From contig NZ_CP115668.1 in the NCBI RefSeq assembly GCF_028021195.1, forward strand, positions 310,001-374,000: a stretch of 64,000 nt of DNA. Direction: 5' to 3'. A program made the translations under genes and the position numbers. Below, piece by piece: positions 1 to 9,746 of the stretch (position 1 is the stretch's first letter; each line of letters starts with the position of its first letter). Source of the DNA: Cutibacterium equinum (lineage in GTDB: Bacteria > Actinomycetota > Actinomycetes > Propionibacteriales > Propionibacteriaceae). The notes beneath the pieces are model-generated. The model made no database searches. It saw nothing but the letters and a program-made list of their open reading frames with translations, and was not told where the DNA came from.

Positions 1-1
1 A

Positions 2-109
2 CCTCCGGCAACGTGTAATACCGGCGTGGACACACTCGTGCCCGCCGGTGGATCAGGTATTGCCGAAAGTTACAAGCCTGAGATCCATGAAGTGTTCTTG
101 GAACCCTAG
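2..109 (+). CDS. Possible C-terminal end of a gene entering from the left edge
   Basis: A reading frame is open from the first bases of the window to a TAG stop at 107-109, giving about 35 residues that include VPAGGSGIAESYKPEI. I do not recognise the family. The stretch is too short for a statistical case, and the two other plus-strand frames were not preferred on any strong ground, so this could be intergenic DNA. No ribosome-binding site is relevant because the start would lie outside the window. It would converge on the kinase gene that ends at 142. Confidence 0.25.
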   Translation, partial: PPATCNTGVDTLVPAGGSGIAESYKPEIHEVFLEP

Positions 110-141
110 CACAGCGGTGGTGGAGTGTTGCTGAGGGGGTC

Positions 142-678
142 TTACTCGGTGAGGGTGGTCAGATCCACGACAACGTCAGCGAGGTGCTCAGGGTCGTGAC
201 GGACCTGGTGAAGCCTCTCCTGGATGGCCCACATGGCCCAGGAGTCGACGAAGTATTCGTCACGCCCGAGAGCGCGGTCGCGGCGGGCTTTGTAAGGGCA
301 GGAACACCACACCGTCATCGTGGCCTGCTTGGCATTCATCGCGGTGAGTACTCCGCAGCCCTCGATGACTAGGGGACGATGAGCGTCGAGCGTGAGCTGT
401 TCGGCGAAGCGACCTTGGTGCCAGTCCCAGCGTCGGTATCGGTTTTTGACGGTGAGCTCGCTCAAGTCCCACACCGCTGACAGCCCGGTCCAGCCGGGGT
501 AGAGGTCGTCACCGTGGACGACCTGGGCTGTTGGGCAGAGCTTGGTAAGGCGCTCAGCAAGAGTCGTCTTCCCTGACCCCGAGCCACCGTCAATGAGAAC
601 AACTGCCCGCCCCGACGTGGCGTCGATGTGGTCGGCAATCGCCCGGGCAGCGGCAACACTTCCCGTAATCGTCTTCAC
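142..678 (-). CDS. P-loop kinase of the uridine kinase / AAA type, substrate unknown
   Basis: The 178-residue protein has a Walker A loop, GGSGSGKTT, at about residues 31-39, followed by a VHGDDLYPGW segment of the kind seen in small nucleoside and metabolite kinases. The rest is a compact alpha/beta fold with a later RRDRALGRDE segment that could form the lid. It probably phosphorylates a small molecule, but the sequence does not say which. The GTG start overlaps the mutY stop by four bases, so it is translationally coupled as the last gene of the heme operon. Such kinases are sometimes annotated as ATP-binding or uridine kinase-like proteins. Confidence 0.75.
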   Translation of the reverse strand: MKTITGSVAAARAIADHIDATSGRAVVLIDGGSGSGKTTLAERLTKLCPTAQVVHGDDLYPGWTGLSAVWDLSELTVKNRYRRWDWHQGRFAEQLTLDAHRPLVIEGCGVLTAMNAKQATMTVWCSCPYKARRDRALGRDEYFVDSWAMWAIQERLHQVRHDPEHLADVVVDLTTLTE

Positions 679-1550
679 AGTGTCACCAACTCCCCGCTGC
701 GATGCACCAAACCGTCATCGAGCAAGGATTCCAGGCACCTCGACGCTTGGTCAGACTTCGGCCAGGCCGACAGGGCCACCTCGACCGCGACTCCGTGCGG
801 GCTGTTGCGCACCACGTCCATGATCACCCCGCGGCACTGGCGATCCGTTCCCTTCCAGGGCTGCCCGCGACGGGTCGGAGCGTTGTCGGGCTTACCGTCT
901 GCCACCCACCGGCACTGGGCACAGATCGGGCAGACCTCGCACTGTGGCGAACGAGCCGTGCACACCAGCGCTCCCAGTTCCATGGAGGCCACCGCCCACT
1001 TGGCGGCTCGGGCATCTTCCTGGGGAACCAGCGCGTCGGCGACCACTCGCTCGGCCTTCGTCACCGAGGTGGGGCAATTTGCGATCCCGGACTCCGCTCG
1101 CGCAATGAGACGACGCACATTGGTGTCGAGCACCGTGGCCCGTCCACCAAAGGCAAAGGACACCACCGCAGCAGCGGTGTAGTCACCGATCCCGGGCAGG
1201 GCGATGAGCTCGTCGTAAGTGCTGGGTACGACCCCATCGTGTTCGGTGGCGATGGCGACCGCGCAGGCGTGCAGACGCAGTGCCCGGCGCGGATATCCCA
1301 AACGCCCCCACGCGGCGACGGCGACCCCGGACTCCTCCTCGGCCAGATCGTCTGGTGTCGGCCAACGATTCATCCACTCATGCCACGGACCAATGACACG
1401 GGCCACCGGCGTCTGCTGGCTCATCACCTCACTGACGAGCACCCCCCACGGTGAGGTCTCTGGTCGACGCCACGGCAGATCCCGTCCGTTAGCGTCGAAC
1501 CAGTCGCAGACCGCCTCGACGGCCTCCGCAGTCAGCCCGGTCTCAGGCAC
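675..1550 (-). CDS. mutY: A/G-specific adenine glycosylase MutY
   Basis: This base-excision repair enzyme removes adenine mispaired with 8-oxoguanine. Catalytic Glu41 lies in EVMSQQT and Asp142 in VLDTNVRR. The helix-hairpin-helix is LPGIGDYTAAAV at about residues 118-129. An iron-sulfur loop is formed by Cys197, Cys204, Cys207 and Cys213 with the usual 6-2-5 spacing, and there is an extra Cys210. At 291 residues it is shorter than E. coli MutY, because the C-terminal lesion-recognition domain is reduced, as in other actinobacteria. It starts at GTG, 13 bases after hemL, and overlaps the following kinase gene. Confidence 0.93.
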   Translation of the reverse strand: MPETGLTAEAVEAVCDWFDANGRDLPWRRPETSPWGVLVSEVMSQQTPVARVIGPWHEWMNRWPTPDDLAEEESGVAVAAWGRLGYPRRALRLHACAVAIATEHDGVVPSTYDELIALPGIGDYTAAAVVSFAFGGRATVLDTNVRRLIARAESGIANCPTSVTKAERVVADALVPQEDARAAKWAVASMELGALVCTARSPQCEVCPICAQCRWVADGKPDNAPTRRGQPWKGTDRQCRGVIMDVVRNSPHGVAVEVALSAWPKSDQASRCLESLLDDGLVHRSGELVTL

Positions 1551-1563
1551 CGATCATCCGATC

Positions 1564-2871
1564 TCAGCCAATGACCTTGGCCGCCGCTTCGGCAGCCTTC
1601 GGCAAGGCCTTGCAGAAGACGTCGAAGGCCTCGTCGTCATGGGCGTCGGAGAGGAACCATGCCTCGAAGCACGATGGCGGCAAGTTGACCCCGGCCTCCA
1701 ACATGGCATGGAAGAAGGCGGTGTACGCCTGCGAGTTCTGGGCCTTGGCGTCGTCGTAGTTGCGCACCGGCCCCTCGACTCCGAAAAAGACGCTGAAAAG
1801 GTTCCCGGCGTTCTGCAACCGGTACGCCACGCCAGCCGCGTCAAGAGCCGAAGCCACCTCGGCGCGCCACTGCTCGGAGCGGGCATCGAGACGCTGATAC
1901 ACCCCGGCGTCCGCCAACTGCAGGGTCTTGACCCCGGCGACGGTGGCCAACGGGTTACCCGACAGGGTGCCAGCCTGGTAGACCGGGCCAGTCGGTGCCA
2001 ACAGGTCCATGACCTCGGCGCGCCCACCCAGGGCAGCCAGCGGCATGCCGCCGCCCACGACCTTGCCGAAGGTGAAGATGTCGGGGGTGAACTCCTCGCC
2101 AGAGCGCTGTTGCACACCCCAGAACCCCGACGCGCTGCACCGGAATCCGGTGAGCACCTCGTCAGTGATCATGAGGGCGCCGTGGTCCCTGGTGAGCCGA
2201 CGGATTGCGGCATTGAACCCAGGCTCGGGGGCGACGACACCCATATTCGCCGGGCAGGACTCGACGATCACTGCGGCGATCTGGTCACCACGCTCGGAGA
2301 ACACGTCCTCGAGGGCCTTGACGTCGTTGTAATCGACGACAATGGTGTCGGCCGTCGAGGCCGCCGGAACGCCAGCCGACCCGGGCAGACCAGCAGTGGC
2401 CACACCAGAACCGGCGGCGGCCAACAGAGCGTCGGAGTGACCGTGGTAATTACCGGCGAACTTGATGATGACGTCGCGTCCGGTGGCACCACGGGCCAGT
2501 CGAACCGCCGTCATCGTCGCTTCGGTACCGGTCGAGACGAAGCGCACCTTCTCCACCGAGGACATGCGCTCGATGATCGCGTCGGCCAGCTCGGTCTCGG
2601 TGCGGGTAGGGGCGCCGAAGGACAACCCCCTAGACGCCGCATCCTGAACGGCAGAGACGACCTCGGGATGGGCGTGGCCTAACAGGGCTGGACCCCAGGT
2701 GCACACCAGGTCGACGTATCGGGTGCCCTCGGCGTCCCAAATCCACGGCCCCTGGGCCTTCTCGATGAAGCGAGGCACCCCGCCCACCGATCCGTAGGCC
2801 CGCACCGGAGAATCCACCCCGCCGGGAATGACAGCCTGGGCGGCGGAGAACAGTTCAGCGTTGGAGGTCAT
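1564..2871 (-). CDS. hemL: Glutamate-1-semialdehyde 2,1-aminomutase
   Basis: This PLP enzyme converts glutamate-1-semialdehyde to 5-aminolevulinate, the second step of the C5 route that begins with HemA. The 435 residues match the usual length. The PLP lysine is in [12 protein letters not shown], the PLP-contact Asp in [10 protein letters not shown], and the substrate region [10 protein letters not shown] is intact. The ATG is preceded by GGAAGG, five bases away. It lies in the minus-strand heme operon, 47 bases after hemB, while its partner hemA is divergently transcribed about 5.5 kb away. Confidence 0.97.
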   Translation of the reverse strand: MTSNAELFSAAQAVIPGGVDSPVRAYGSVGGVPRFIEKAQGPWIWDAEGTRYVDLVCTWGPALLGHAHPEVVSAVQDAASRGLSFGAPTRTETELADAIIERMSSVEKVRFVSTGTEATMTAVRLARGATGRDVIIKFAGNYHGHSDALLAAAGSGVATAGLPGSAGVPAASTADTIVVDYNDVKALEDVFSERGDQIAAVIVESCPANMGVVAPEPGFNAAIRRLTRDHGALMITDEVLTGFRCSASGFWGVQQRSGEEFTPDIFTFGKVVGGGMPLAALGGRAEVMDLLAPTGPVYQAGTLSGNPLATVAGVKTLQLADAGVYQRLDARSEQWRAEVASALDAAGVAYRLQNAGNLFSVFFGVEGPVRNYDDAKAQNSQAYTAFFHAMLEAGVNLPPSCFEAWFLSDAHDDEAFDVFCKALPKAAEAAAKVIG

Positions 2872-2918
2872 CTTTTCCTTCCGGTGTTTGGGCTTGTGGT
2901 GAGCATGATCGTCAAGGA

Positions 2919-3965
2919 TCAGAACTCCTCGCGGAACATCTGGGCCGCCTCAATGGCCCAGTAGGTCAAGACGAGGTCAGCGCCAGCGCGCACGATCGAG
3001 GTCAACGATTCGTTGATGCAGCGGCGACGGTCGATCCAACCATTGGCTGCGGCGGCCTCGAGCATCGCGTATTCGCCGGACACCTGGTAGGCGGCCACCG
3101 GAACCTGGGACACCTCGGCGACGTCGGCCAGCACGTCAAGGTAATGAGAAGCGGGCTTGACCATGACGACATCGGCACCCTCGGCCAGGTCGAGCAGGGT
3201 CTCGCGCATACCCTCACGACGGTTCGACGGATCCTGCTGGTAAGCCTTGCGATCACCCTTGAGGGAACAGTCGACGGCGTCACGGAACGGTCCGAAGAAG
3301 GCAGATGCGTACTTGGCCGAGTAGGCCATGATCGACACGTCGGTGAATCCCTCGCGATCCAGGGCGTCACGGATGACAGCGATCTGGCCATCCATCATTC
3401 CCGACGGGGACACCATGTGGGCTCCGGCCTGGGCCTGTGAGACCGCCATTGCGGCATACAGCGGCAGGGTGGAGTCGTTGTCGACCCGGCCGTCAGGGGT
3501 CAGCGCCCCGCAGTGGCCATGATCGGTGAACTCGTCCAGACAGGTGTCGGCGCAGACGACCAGCTCGTCACCAACGGCCTCGCGCACCGCAGAAATACCG
3601 GCATTGAGGATGCCTTTGGGGTCCCAGGCCTGCGAGCCGATCTCGTCCTTGTGTTCGGGGATGCCGAACAGGTCGATGCCGCCGATACCGGCCTCGGCGG
3701 CCCGGGTGGCCAGTTCCTTGATGGACTCGGTGGAGTGCTGGTACTGGCCGGGCAGGCTGGTGATCTCGACTGGGGAGTCGATGCCCTCCTTGACGAAGAC
3801 CGGCAGCATCAGCTGGGCTGGGGCGACCCGGGTCTCGGCGACCATCCGCCGCATCGCAGGGGTGGTGCGCAGTCGGCGCGGACGCGATACCGGACGAAGC
3901 CCCTCGGGCAGCGGCTTGACGCCGGCCATGCGCGGATCGCTGGAATCAGGCAGGTACAGGTTCAT
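2919..3965 (-). CDS. hemB: Delta-aminolevulinic acid dehydratase (porphobilinogen synthase)
   Basis: HemB condenses two 5-aminolevulinates to porphobilinogen. The two active-site lysines lie in [16 protein letters not shown] and [10 protein letters not shown]. The metal-site segment reads [13 protein letters not shown]: the first and third zinc cysteines are present but the middle one is Asp, a variant I recall from other actinobacteria. An upstream in-frame GTG at 3983 exists, but the ATG at 3965 has AGAAGGAAG at good distance and gives [10 protein letters not shown] as the N-terminus, so I chose it. The length is 348 residues. It follows hemD by about 30 bases. Confidence 0.95.
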   Translation of the reverse strand: MNLYLPDSSDPRMAGVKPLPEGLRPVSRPRRLRTTPAMRRMVAETRVAPAQLMLPVFVKEGIDSPVEITSLPGQYQHSTESIKELATRAAEAGIGGIDLFGIPEHKDEIGSQAWDPKGILNAGISAVREAVGDELVVCADTCLDEFTDHGHCGALTPDGRVDNDSTLPLYAAMAVSQAQAGAHMVSPSGMMDGQIAVIRDALDREGFTDVSIMAYSAKYASAFFGPFRDAVDCSLKGDRKAYQQDPSNRREGMRETLLDLAEGADVVMVKPASHYLDVLADVAEVSQVPVAAYQVSGEYAMLEAAAANGWIDRRRCINESLTSIVRAGADLVLTYWAIEAAQMFREEF

Positions 3966-3995
3966 GATCATCTTCCTTCTCACATGGGCCGTCGA

Positions 3996-4721
3996 TCAGG
4001 CGACCAGGGATTCGACCGCCTCGAGGACGGCCTGCGGGGTGGGGGAGGAGGCCACCGCGTCTGCCGGGTGGCCGAGCTCCTCAAGGGTCTGTGCGGTGGG
4101 CTTGCCGAGGGCGACGAGCCTTTGACGGCGCCATCCCAGCGGCTCGACGAGATCGACCAGGGCACGCCCCACCGAGGATGCAGTGACGACGACCACCCCG
4201 ACCGACGGCCAGGACTGGGCGATCACCTCGGGCAGATTCTCGACGGCAGTGGTGGTGTAGACCTCGAGTCGATTGACCGTGCAGCCGAGCTGTGACAGTC
4301 CGTCCGAGACGGTGTCGGCGGCCAGTTTCGAGACCGGAAGCAGGACGTTCGCGGCCCCACCAGGCCATTGCGCAACCAGACCGGCCCCGCTGTGGTCCTG
4401 CGGGACGAAGGCGACGTCGATCCCGCGCTTGACAAGGGTGTTCGCGGTGGCCTCTCCCACGGCTGCCACTTTGATGTCAGGGTTTGGCAGGGGATCGGGT
4501 AGCAGCCCGACGGTGGTCTTCGAGGTGACGACCAGCCAGTCGGCCTGCCACAGTTCGGCGTCACACAGCTTGTCGGCCTCCGGTAGCTTGACGGTTCGGG
4601 TCAGCGCCTTGTGGATGACCCCGTAACCGGCCTGCTTCAACGTCGTCACAAACTTGTCGTGGGAGTCATCACGGGGGACGACGACCGGCGGCTTGATGAG
4701 ATCAGCAGGGTTCGTGGTCAT
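3996..4721 (-). CDS. hemD: Uroporphyrinogen-III synthase, stand-alone
   Basis: The 241-residue protein has the two-lobed HemD pattern, with WLVVTSKTTVGLL early and VVVVTASSVGRALVDL late, each the S/T-S-x-x-x motif of a lobe. It closes hydroxymethylbilane with ring-D inversion. The ATG overlaps the hemC stop by four bases, which gives tight coupling to the enzyme that makes its unstable substrate. HemD sequences diverge strongly, so the call rests on fold pattern plus position between hemC and hemB. A second HemD domain occurs in the fusion at 21440-23152. Confidence 0.88.
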   Translation of the reverse strand: MTTNPADLIKPPVVVPRDDSHDKFVTTLKQAGYGVIHKALTRTVKLPEADKLCDAELWQADWLVVTSKTTVGLLPDPLPNPDIKVAAVGEATANTLVKRGIDVAFVPQDHSGAGLVAQWPGGAANVLLPVSKLAADTVSDGLSQLGCTVNRLEVYTTTAVENLPEVIAQSWPSVGVVVVTASSVGRALVDLVEPLGWRRQRLVALGKPTAQTLEELGHPADAVASSPTPQAVLEAVESLVA

Positions 4722-5722
4722 CGAGTGCTTCCTGAAGCCTTGAGGTCTGCGACGTCGGTGGCGCCGTCGTCCAGCAGCTCATCTGCGGCCGTCACTCCCA
4801 AGGTGTGCGCTGCGACCAGTGCCGGCTCGGCCTCCTCGGGCAACTCGACACTCACCTGTTCCCGAATGGTGCGTGACCCGTCAACGGCAGCCACCACGAC
4901 GTCCAAGGTCAGCACGTCGGGGGACTCCCCGGAGGCTGGCTCGAGATGGGCCAACGCACCGATCGGGGCGGCACACCCGGCCTCCAGATGGGACAGCACC
5001 GCGCGCTCTGCGGTGGCCGACAACCGTGTGGCCTGGTCGTCGATATTGGCCAGGGCCTTGGCGAGGGTGCCGTGACGCACATCGGCGGTCCGGCACTCGA
5101 CGGCCAGGGCTCCTTGGGCCGGAGCTGGCAGCATGATCGACGGGTCAAGGAACTCGGTAATGACGTTGCTGTGGCCCAGGCGAGCAAGCCCGGAGGCGGC
5201 CAGAATGACGGCGTCTAGGTCCTCCGTGCCGCCATCCTTGGAGTAGCGGCCTAGGCCCTTGACGCGACCAAGTCGGGTATCGACGTTGCCGCGGATGTCG
5301 ACGATACTCAGGTCGGGTCGCACCGACAGCAGCTGAGCCACCCGCCGTGGCGAACCGGTCCCGACGCTGGCCGCCTGCGGCAACTGGTCGAGGGTCAAAC
5401 CGTCACGGGCCACGAGGGCGTCGCGTGGGTCCTCACGGACGGGGACAGCCCCAATCGCCAGCCCGAGCGGGCGCCCCGTCGGCAGGTCCTTGAAGGAGTG
5501 GACGGCGATGTCGGCCGAATCCCCCAGCAGGGCAGCGCGGATCGCGGAAGCGAACACTCCGATGCCACCCATCGAGGCCAGCGAGGCCGTGGAGGTGTCA
5601 CCGTGGGTGGTAATCGTCGTCAGATCGACGTCGAGCCCCTGTGATCTCAGCAGACTCGCAACCATCTCGGATTGAGTGGTTGCCAGCGTGCTGGCACGGG
5701 TTCCCAGACGGATTGCAGGCAT
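4718..5722 (-). CDS. hemC: Hydroxymethylbilane synthase (porphobilinogen deaminase)
   Basis: HemC polymerises four porphobilinogens on a dipyrromethane cofactor. The cofactor cysteine is in EAGCAAPIGAL. The N-terminus IRLGTRASTLATTQ is typical, and GSPRRVAQL and LDAVILAASGL are also present. The frame extends to a GTG at 5755. The ATG at 5722 gives a normal start (MPAIRLGTR, 334 residues) and sits seven bases after a possible -10 CACAAT (5730-5735), which suggests a leaderless or internal transcript. An ATG at 5731 is the alternative. It overlaps hemD by four bases and lies 45 bases after hemY. Confidence 0.95.
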   Translation of the reverse strand: MPAIRLGTRASTLATTQSEMVASLLRSQGLDVDLTTITTHGDTSTASLASMGGIGVFASAIRAALLGDSADIAVHSFKDLPTGRPLGLAIGAVPVREDPRDALVARDGLTLDQLPQAASVGTGSPRRVAQLLSVRPDLSIVDIRGNVDTRLGRVKGLGRYSKDGGTEDLDAVILAASGLARLGHSNVITEFLDPSIMLPAPAQGALAVECRTADVRHGTLAKALANIDDQATRLSATAERAVLSHLEAGCAAPIGALAHLEPASGESPDVLTLDVVVAAVDGSRTIREQVSVELPEEAEPALVAAHTLGVTAADELLDDGATDVADLKASGSTR

Positions 5723-5767
5723 GTCCCCCATTGTGGCACTCGCCTCCGACGCCACTTTCCGTTGCTC

Positions 5768-7198
5768 TCAGACCAGACGACGGGCCGTGCGGCGTGCCTG
5801 CGGCACCAGGGCGGCGATGCCAGAACCTGACGCCCACGCACCCGCCAGGCCGATACCTCCCCGGCCGGACTGGTTCAACTGCTCAAGTTGACGGTGTAGA
5901 CCGTCACGCCACGCCCTGGTCTCGGGGGTTGTCGGGGCCAAAGAACCCGTCCAGTGGATGATCTGTGAGTCCACCACCTGATCCGACGCCAATTCCACGC
6001 CAAGCAGAATGGAGGCATCCTTCAGCGCCTGCTCGACGCTGAACTCGACATCGGTGTCCCCAGAGCGTCCGTAGGAGACCCGCAGCAGGTGCAGACCGTC
6101 AGGACAGGACTGCCCCAAGCTCGGCCATTTGGCAGACATGTGAGTGAGGGCCTTGGCCGCCACGCTCGTCGTCCCGGGAGCCACCAACATGCCATTTCCC
6201 CGCGGGCTGTCGTCCAGTTCCGGAGCCTGTAGAGCCAGATTGACGTGGCCGATGGGGGCGCCGGGGACCATCTCGGGCCCCGACACGTCGATGATGCTGC
6301 TCAGCAGCTCGGTAGCGGGCTCGGCAGAACAAGCGACGACGACCCGAGGGGTCAAGAAGGTGTGCACCTTGCCGTCAGGGACAGGAGGCAGGGACGGATC
6401 CGGGTTGCGCGAGGTGTCGGCGGTCTCGACGAGCCACTGGTCACCATTGCGGGTGATCGCTCGAGCACCCACCCGGGTCATGATCGTCGCCCCGGCTGCC
6501 TCGGCCTGACGACGCAGCTCGGCCGGCATGGTGAACATGCCGCCAGCCACCGATGCGACGACCGGCCCCGCAGGCATCCGGGAACGACACAGGGCCACCC
6601 CGGCTGCCAAAGACCCGGTGGCCTGGGCCGCAGTCCGCAGACCGGGGGAGACGACGTCGGCGGCGAGCAGGTGCGGATCGGCGGCATGGATACCACCGGC
6701 GATAGGAGCGACCAGACGTTTGAGCACCTGCGGACCCATCCTCGACTCCACCAGGCTTCCCAGATCGCGGGGGAGCTCATCGGGCATCGGGGCGCGGTCG
6801 AGCTCGGCTGCGCGGGCGGCCTCCTCGGCTCCCAGGGCGACGGCGACTGCCGGATCCGACAGGTCGGCGGGGATGCCCAGAATGGCATTGCCCGGCATCG
6901 GGAAACAGGCGTCGTCGAAATACACCCACGATGGAGCCGTCCTCGGCTTCTCCACCGTCAACCCCAGCTCCTCGGCCAGCTCGGCGGTGTCGGGAAGACG
7001 AATGGCCCACCCTTCGGCGCCGATGTCATAGCTGATCCCCGCCAGCTTCGACCCGGCCACCAAACCGCCGGTGTACCCGCGGGACTCCACCAACACCGGA
7101 TGCAGCCCTTCCTGGGTGAACTGCCAGGCCGCAATGAGCCCGGCCATGCCACCGCCGATGACGACGGCGTCGACGTGGTGCGGATCAGGGGTGTTCAT
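5768..7198 (-). CDS. hemY: Oxygen-dependent coproporphyrinogen/protoporphyrinogen oxidase (HemY/CgoX)
   Basis: This is a flavoprotein of the amine-oxidase fold with the FAD-binding motif VVIGGGMAGLIAAW at the N-terminus and a C-terminal GIGLAGAWASGSGIAALV that contacts FAD. In Gram-positive bacteria with HemQ, this enzyme oxidises coproporphyrinogen III to coproporphyrin III, so CgoX is the better functional name. No hemF or hemN is seen, which agrees. The frame continues to 7369, but the ATG at 7198 has GAGGAAG just upstream and gives a 476-residue protein that begins a few residues before the FAD motif. It lies 23 bases after hemE. Confidence 0.93.
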   Translation of the reverse strand: MNTPDPHHVDAVVIGGGMAGLIAAWQFTQEGLHPVLVESRGYTGGLVAGSKLAGISYDIGAEGWAIRLPDTAELAEELGLTVEKPRTAPSWVYFDDACFPMPGNAILGIPADLSDPAVAVALGAEEAARAAELDRAPMPDELPRDLGSLVESRMGPQVLKRLVAPIAGGIHAADPHLLAADVVSPGLRTAAQATGSLAAGVALCRSRMPAGPVVASVAGGMFTMPAELRRQAEAAGATIMTRVGARAITRNGDQWLVETADTSRNPDPSLPPVPDGKVHTFLTPRVVVACSAEPATELLSSIIDVSGPEMVPGAPIGHVNLALQAPELDDSPRGNGMLVAPGTTSVAAKALTHMSAKWPSLGQSCPDGLHLLRVSYGRSGDTDVEFSVEQALKDASILLGVELASDQVVDSQIIHWTGSLAPTTPETRAWRDGLHRQLEQLNQSGRGGIGLAGAWASGSGIAALVPQARRTARRLV

Positions 7199-7221
7199 CG
7201 TCACTTCCTCGGAATCGTGGT

Positions 7222-8283
7222 TCACAGTGAGTGCACCAGCTCCACCAGTCGTGTCAGGACGTCGGGGTCGGTGTTGGCGGGCACGCCGTGGCCCAGATTG
7301 ACCACATGGCCAGGAGCCTGACGCCCAGCCGAGACGACCTCGCGGGTAGCGGTCTCCAGCGGCTCCCAACCAGCAAAGAGCAGGGCCGGATCGATATTGC
7401 CCTGCACCGGCATCTCCATCCCGGAGACCATGAGGGTGGCGCAGGCCTCGTCGAGGCTGATGCGGTGGTCCACGCCGAGCACCGGGTAGCGCGAGGCGGT
7501 CGCGGCGACCTGCGCCAGCTCGGGGAGCAGGTGACTGGCATTGACGCCGAAATGCACCACAGGGGTGTTCGGGTCGAGTTCAGCCAGAGCGCGTTGGGAG
7601 AAGGGGGCGACGCTGGCGCGGTAATCAGCAGCACTCAGCGACCCAGCCCAGGAGTCGAAGAGCTGGACGGCACGGGCCCCGCCTCGTACCTGGGCGGCCA
7701 GGAAGGCGGCGTCCAGACCGGCCACCCACTCCATGAGCTTGGCCCAGGCCTGCGGATCCGCGTGCATCATCGCACGGGCGGCCAAGTGGTCACGAGATGG
7801 CCCGCCCTCCACCAGGTAGGCGGCGATGGTGAACGGGGCTCCGGCGAAACCAATCAGTGGAGTGGCGTCGCCGAGCTCTGCGGTCGCCAGTCGAGCCGCC
7901 TCCTCGATGGCTGAGGCGTCACCGGGGGTCTGCTGGGTGATTCGATCGACGTCGGTGCCGGTGCGAATGGGTTCGTCGAGAACCGGTCCAACTCCCGGCT
8001 CGATGCGCACCCCGACCTCGGCCAGGGCCAGCGGCACCATGATGTCGGAGTAGAGGACGGCACCATCAACATGGTGACGCCGCACCGGCTGGCAGGTGAT
8101 CTCGGCAGCCAGCTGCGGATTGAGGCAGGACTCGAGCATCGAGGTGCCCTCGCGAGCGTCGCGATACTCCGGAAGCGAACGGCCCGCCTGACGCATGAAC
8201 CACACCGGGGTGACGGCAGGGCGGTGCCCGGTCATGGCCTGCAGAAGGGGTGAATCGGCTGTGAAGGTGGTGGTTTCAGTCAT
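7222..8283 (-). CDS. hemE: Uroporphyrinogen decarboxylase
   Basis: HemE removes four carboxyls from uroporphyrinogen III to give coproporphyrinogen III. The signature VWFMRQAGRSLPEYR carries the catalytic arginines. IGFAGAPFTIAAYLVEG and VVHFGVNASHLL are also typical. The frame extends upstream, but the ATG at 8283 yields 353 residues, the normal length. It is the first gene of the eight-gene minus-strand operon and lies back to back with hemA. A possible -10 CACAAT seven bases ahead of the ATG would make it leaderless, although the GGGG between them could instead act as a weak ribosome site. Confidence 0.95.
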   Translation of the reverse strand: MTETTTFTADSPLLQAMTGHRPAVTPVWFMRQAGRSLPEYRDAREGTSMLESCLNPQLAAEITCQPVRRHHVDGAVLYSDIMVPLALAEVGVRIEPGVGPVLDEPIRTGTDVDRITQQTPGDASAIEEAARLATAELGDATPLIGFAGAPFTIAAYLVEGGPSRDHLAARAMMHADPQAWAKLMEWVAGLDAAFLAAQVRGGARAVQLFDSWAGSLSAADYRASVAPFSQRALAELDPNTPVVHFGVNASHLLPELAQVAATASRYPVLGVDHRISLDEACATLMVSGMEMPVQGNIDPALLFAGWEPLETATREVVSAGRQAPGHVVNLGHGVPANTDPDVLTRLVELVHSL

Positions 8284-8396
8284 CACCCCGATTGTGCCCC
8301 ACGCCGTCGACAACCCCATCATGGGTCAGACGTTGGGGCCCACGAGAGCGCTGCAACTTCTGGGGTTCGTCGGTGCCGCATGGTTGAATAGCGTCC
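8284..8396. promoter_or_regulatory. Divergent hemE / hemA promoter region
   Basis: The 113 bases between the two heme operons must hold both promoters. For hemE (minus), CACAAT at 8291-8296 lies seven bases from the ATG. For hemA (plus), TTGAAT at 8384-8389 lies seven bases from the GTG. Both depart from the TAnnnT consensus at one position. I saw no clear -35 boxes and no convincing iron or heme operator. Both genes therefore probably have very short or absent 5' leaders. Confidence 0.4.
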
Positions 8397-9746
8397 GTGG
8401 GATTGTGTGTCTTGACCGTCGATCATGCCGAGCAAGGACTCGGTGTCGTTTCCGAGGCTGCCGCGCAGGTTGATGGACTCGGCCTGGCGCTGACTGATCA
8501 TCCCCACATCCGTGGCGCTCTCGTGTTGTCGACGTGCAACCGAGTGTGTCTGATCGTGGAGACGTCTCCCGACGCGGCCGCTCAAGGGTTTGACGAGGCC
8601 GCGCTGCGCGCCTGTCTGGCCGACCATGGGGCGAGCGTGTTGGCTGAGTCGGCCCAGATCTTCTGCGAGAACGACGCCGTCTGGCGAGTGTTCCGAGTGG
8701 CTGCCGGCTTGGAGTCGATGGTTGTCGGTGAGCGCGAGGTCGCCGGACAGATGAAGCGTGCTCTCAATGAGGCGCGCAAGGAACAGACGGTGTCGTACAC
8801 CATCGGCCACGTCGTCGAGGAGGCGCTCAAGACCTCCCGTCAGGTCGCCACCGAGACCGCCCTGGCTGCCGAAGGGCGCACCGTGGTCGCCGTGGGCCTG
8901 GATCTCATCTCCCAGCAGATGGACCTTGAAGGGGCCCGAGTCCTCGTCATGGGAACCGGTTCCTACGCCGGCGCATCGTGCGCCCAGTTGAATGCCCGTG
9001 GGGTTACCGATATTCAGGTTCATTCCGCATCCGGGCGTGCCGCTGGCTTCGCCCGCCGTCACCAGGTCAACGAGGTCGTTGACCTGGATGCTGCGGTGGC
9101 ACAGGCCGACCTCGTCGTCACATGTCGCGGCTCGGGCGTGCCCGCCTTGTCCGCCCAGGTCGCCCGACGAGCAGTGGAGGCTCGGGCTGGACGAGACCTG
9201 CTGGTCCTCGACCTCGCCGTCAGTGGTGACGTCGAGCAGCCCGTCCCCGCCGGCGTCAAGGTCATCAACCTGGAGACCATTCGCCAAGCCGTCCCTGACT
9301 CCGCCGAGGCAGAGCGTGCCGCTGCCGAGCACATCGTCGCCGGCGGGGTCCGGCACTTGGCCGTCGACCTCGAGCGTCGCCGGATGGCACCGGCCGTCGT
9401 CGCCCTGCGCGACGTCATTTCAGATCTCGTCACCGCCGAGCTCGACCGACTGCCCGAAGAGGGATCTGTGCCGGTCGACGAGGTGGCGGCGTCGTTGCGT
9501 CGGCTTGCTGCGTCCATGGCGCACATCCCGTCGGTGCGAGCCAGGATGGCCTCTGAGAAGGGTCTGGGGGATCGCTGGATCAACTCGCTGTCGGATGTGT
9601 TGGGGATCGATGTTGAGATCGCCGCACCCGTCATCGACATGTCAGCCTTCACGAACGCCGACTGCATGGCCTGCCCGGTCACCGGTCTGCGGGTGGAGGA
9701 CCTTGCTGCAGCCGCGGCACCCCGAGGTGAGGAGAAGAATTCATGA
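8397..9746 (+). CDS. hemA: Glutamyl-tRNA reductase
   Basis: HemA reduces glutamyl-tRNA to glutamate-1-semialdehyde, the committed step. The catalytic cysteine is in [12 protein letters not shown] at about residue 50. [18 protein letters not shown] is the conserved linker of the catalytic domain, and a Rossmann NADPH domain follows with [12 protein letters not shown]. Length is 449 residues, within the family range. The start is GTG with no ribosome site, consistent with a leaderless message. The stop overlaps the next ATG by four bases, coupling it to the ferrochelatase-HemQ fusion. The C-terminal tail [11 protein letters not shown] has two cysteines of unknown role. Confidence 0.95.
   Translation: MGLCVLTVDHAEQGLGVVSEAAAQVDGLGLALTDHPHIRGALVLSTCNRVCLIVETSPDAAAQGFDEAALRACLADHGASVLAESAQIFCENDAVWRVFRVAAGLESMVVGEREVAGQMKRALNEARKEQTVSYTIGHVVEEALKTSRQVATETALAAEGRTVVAVGLDLISQQMDLEGARVLVMGTGSYAGASCAQLNARGVTDIQVHSASGRAAGFARRHQVNEVVDLDAAVAQADLVVTCRGSGVPALSAQVARRAVEARAGRDLLVLDLAVSGDVEQPVPAGVKVINLETIRQAVPDSAEAERAAAEHIVAGGVRHLAVDLERRRMAPAVVALRDVISDLVTAELDRLPEEGSVPVDEVAASLRRLAASMAHIPSVRARMASEKGLGDRWINSLSDVLGIDVEIAAPVIDMSAFTNADCMACPVTGLRVEDLAAAAAPRGEEKNS

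Noticed and set aside
1219-2682. Long plus-strand reading frame (487 codons) opposite mutY and hemL
   Set aside because: It runs antisense to two well-supported genes, has no recognisable domain and shows the Arg/Ser/Pro-rich composition of high-GC shadow frames.
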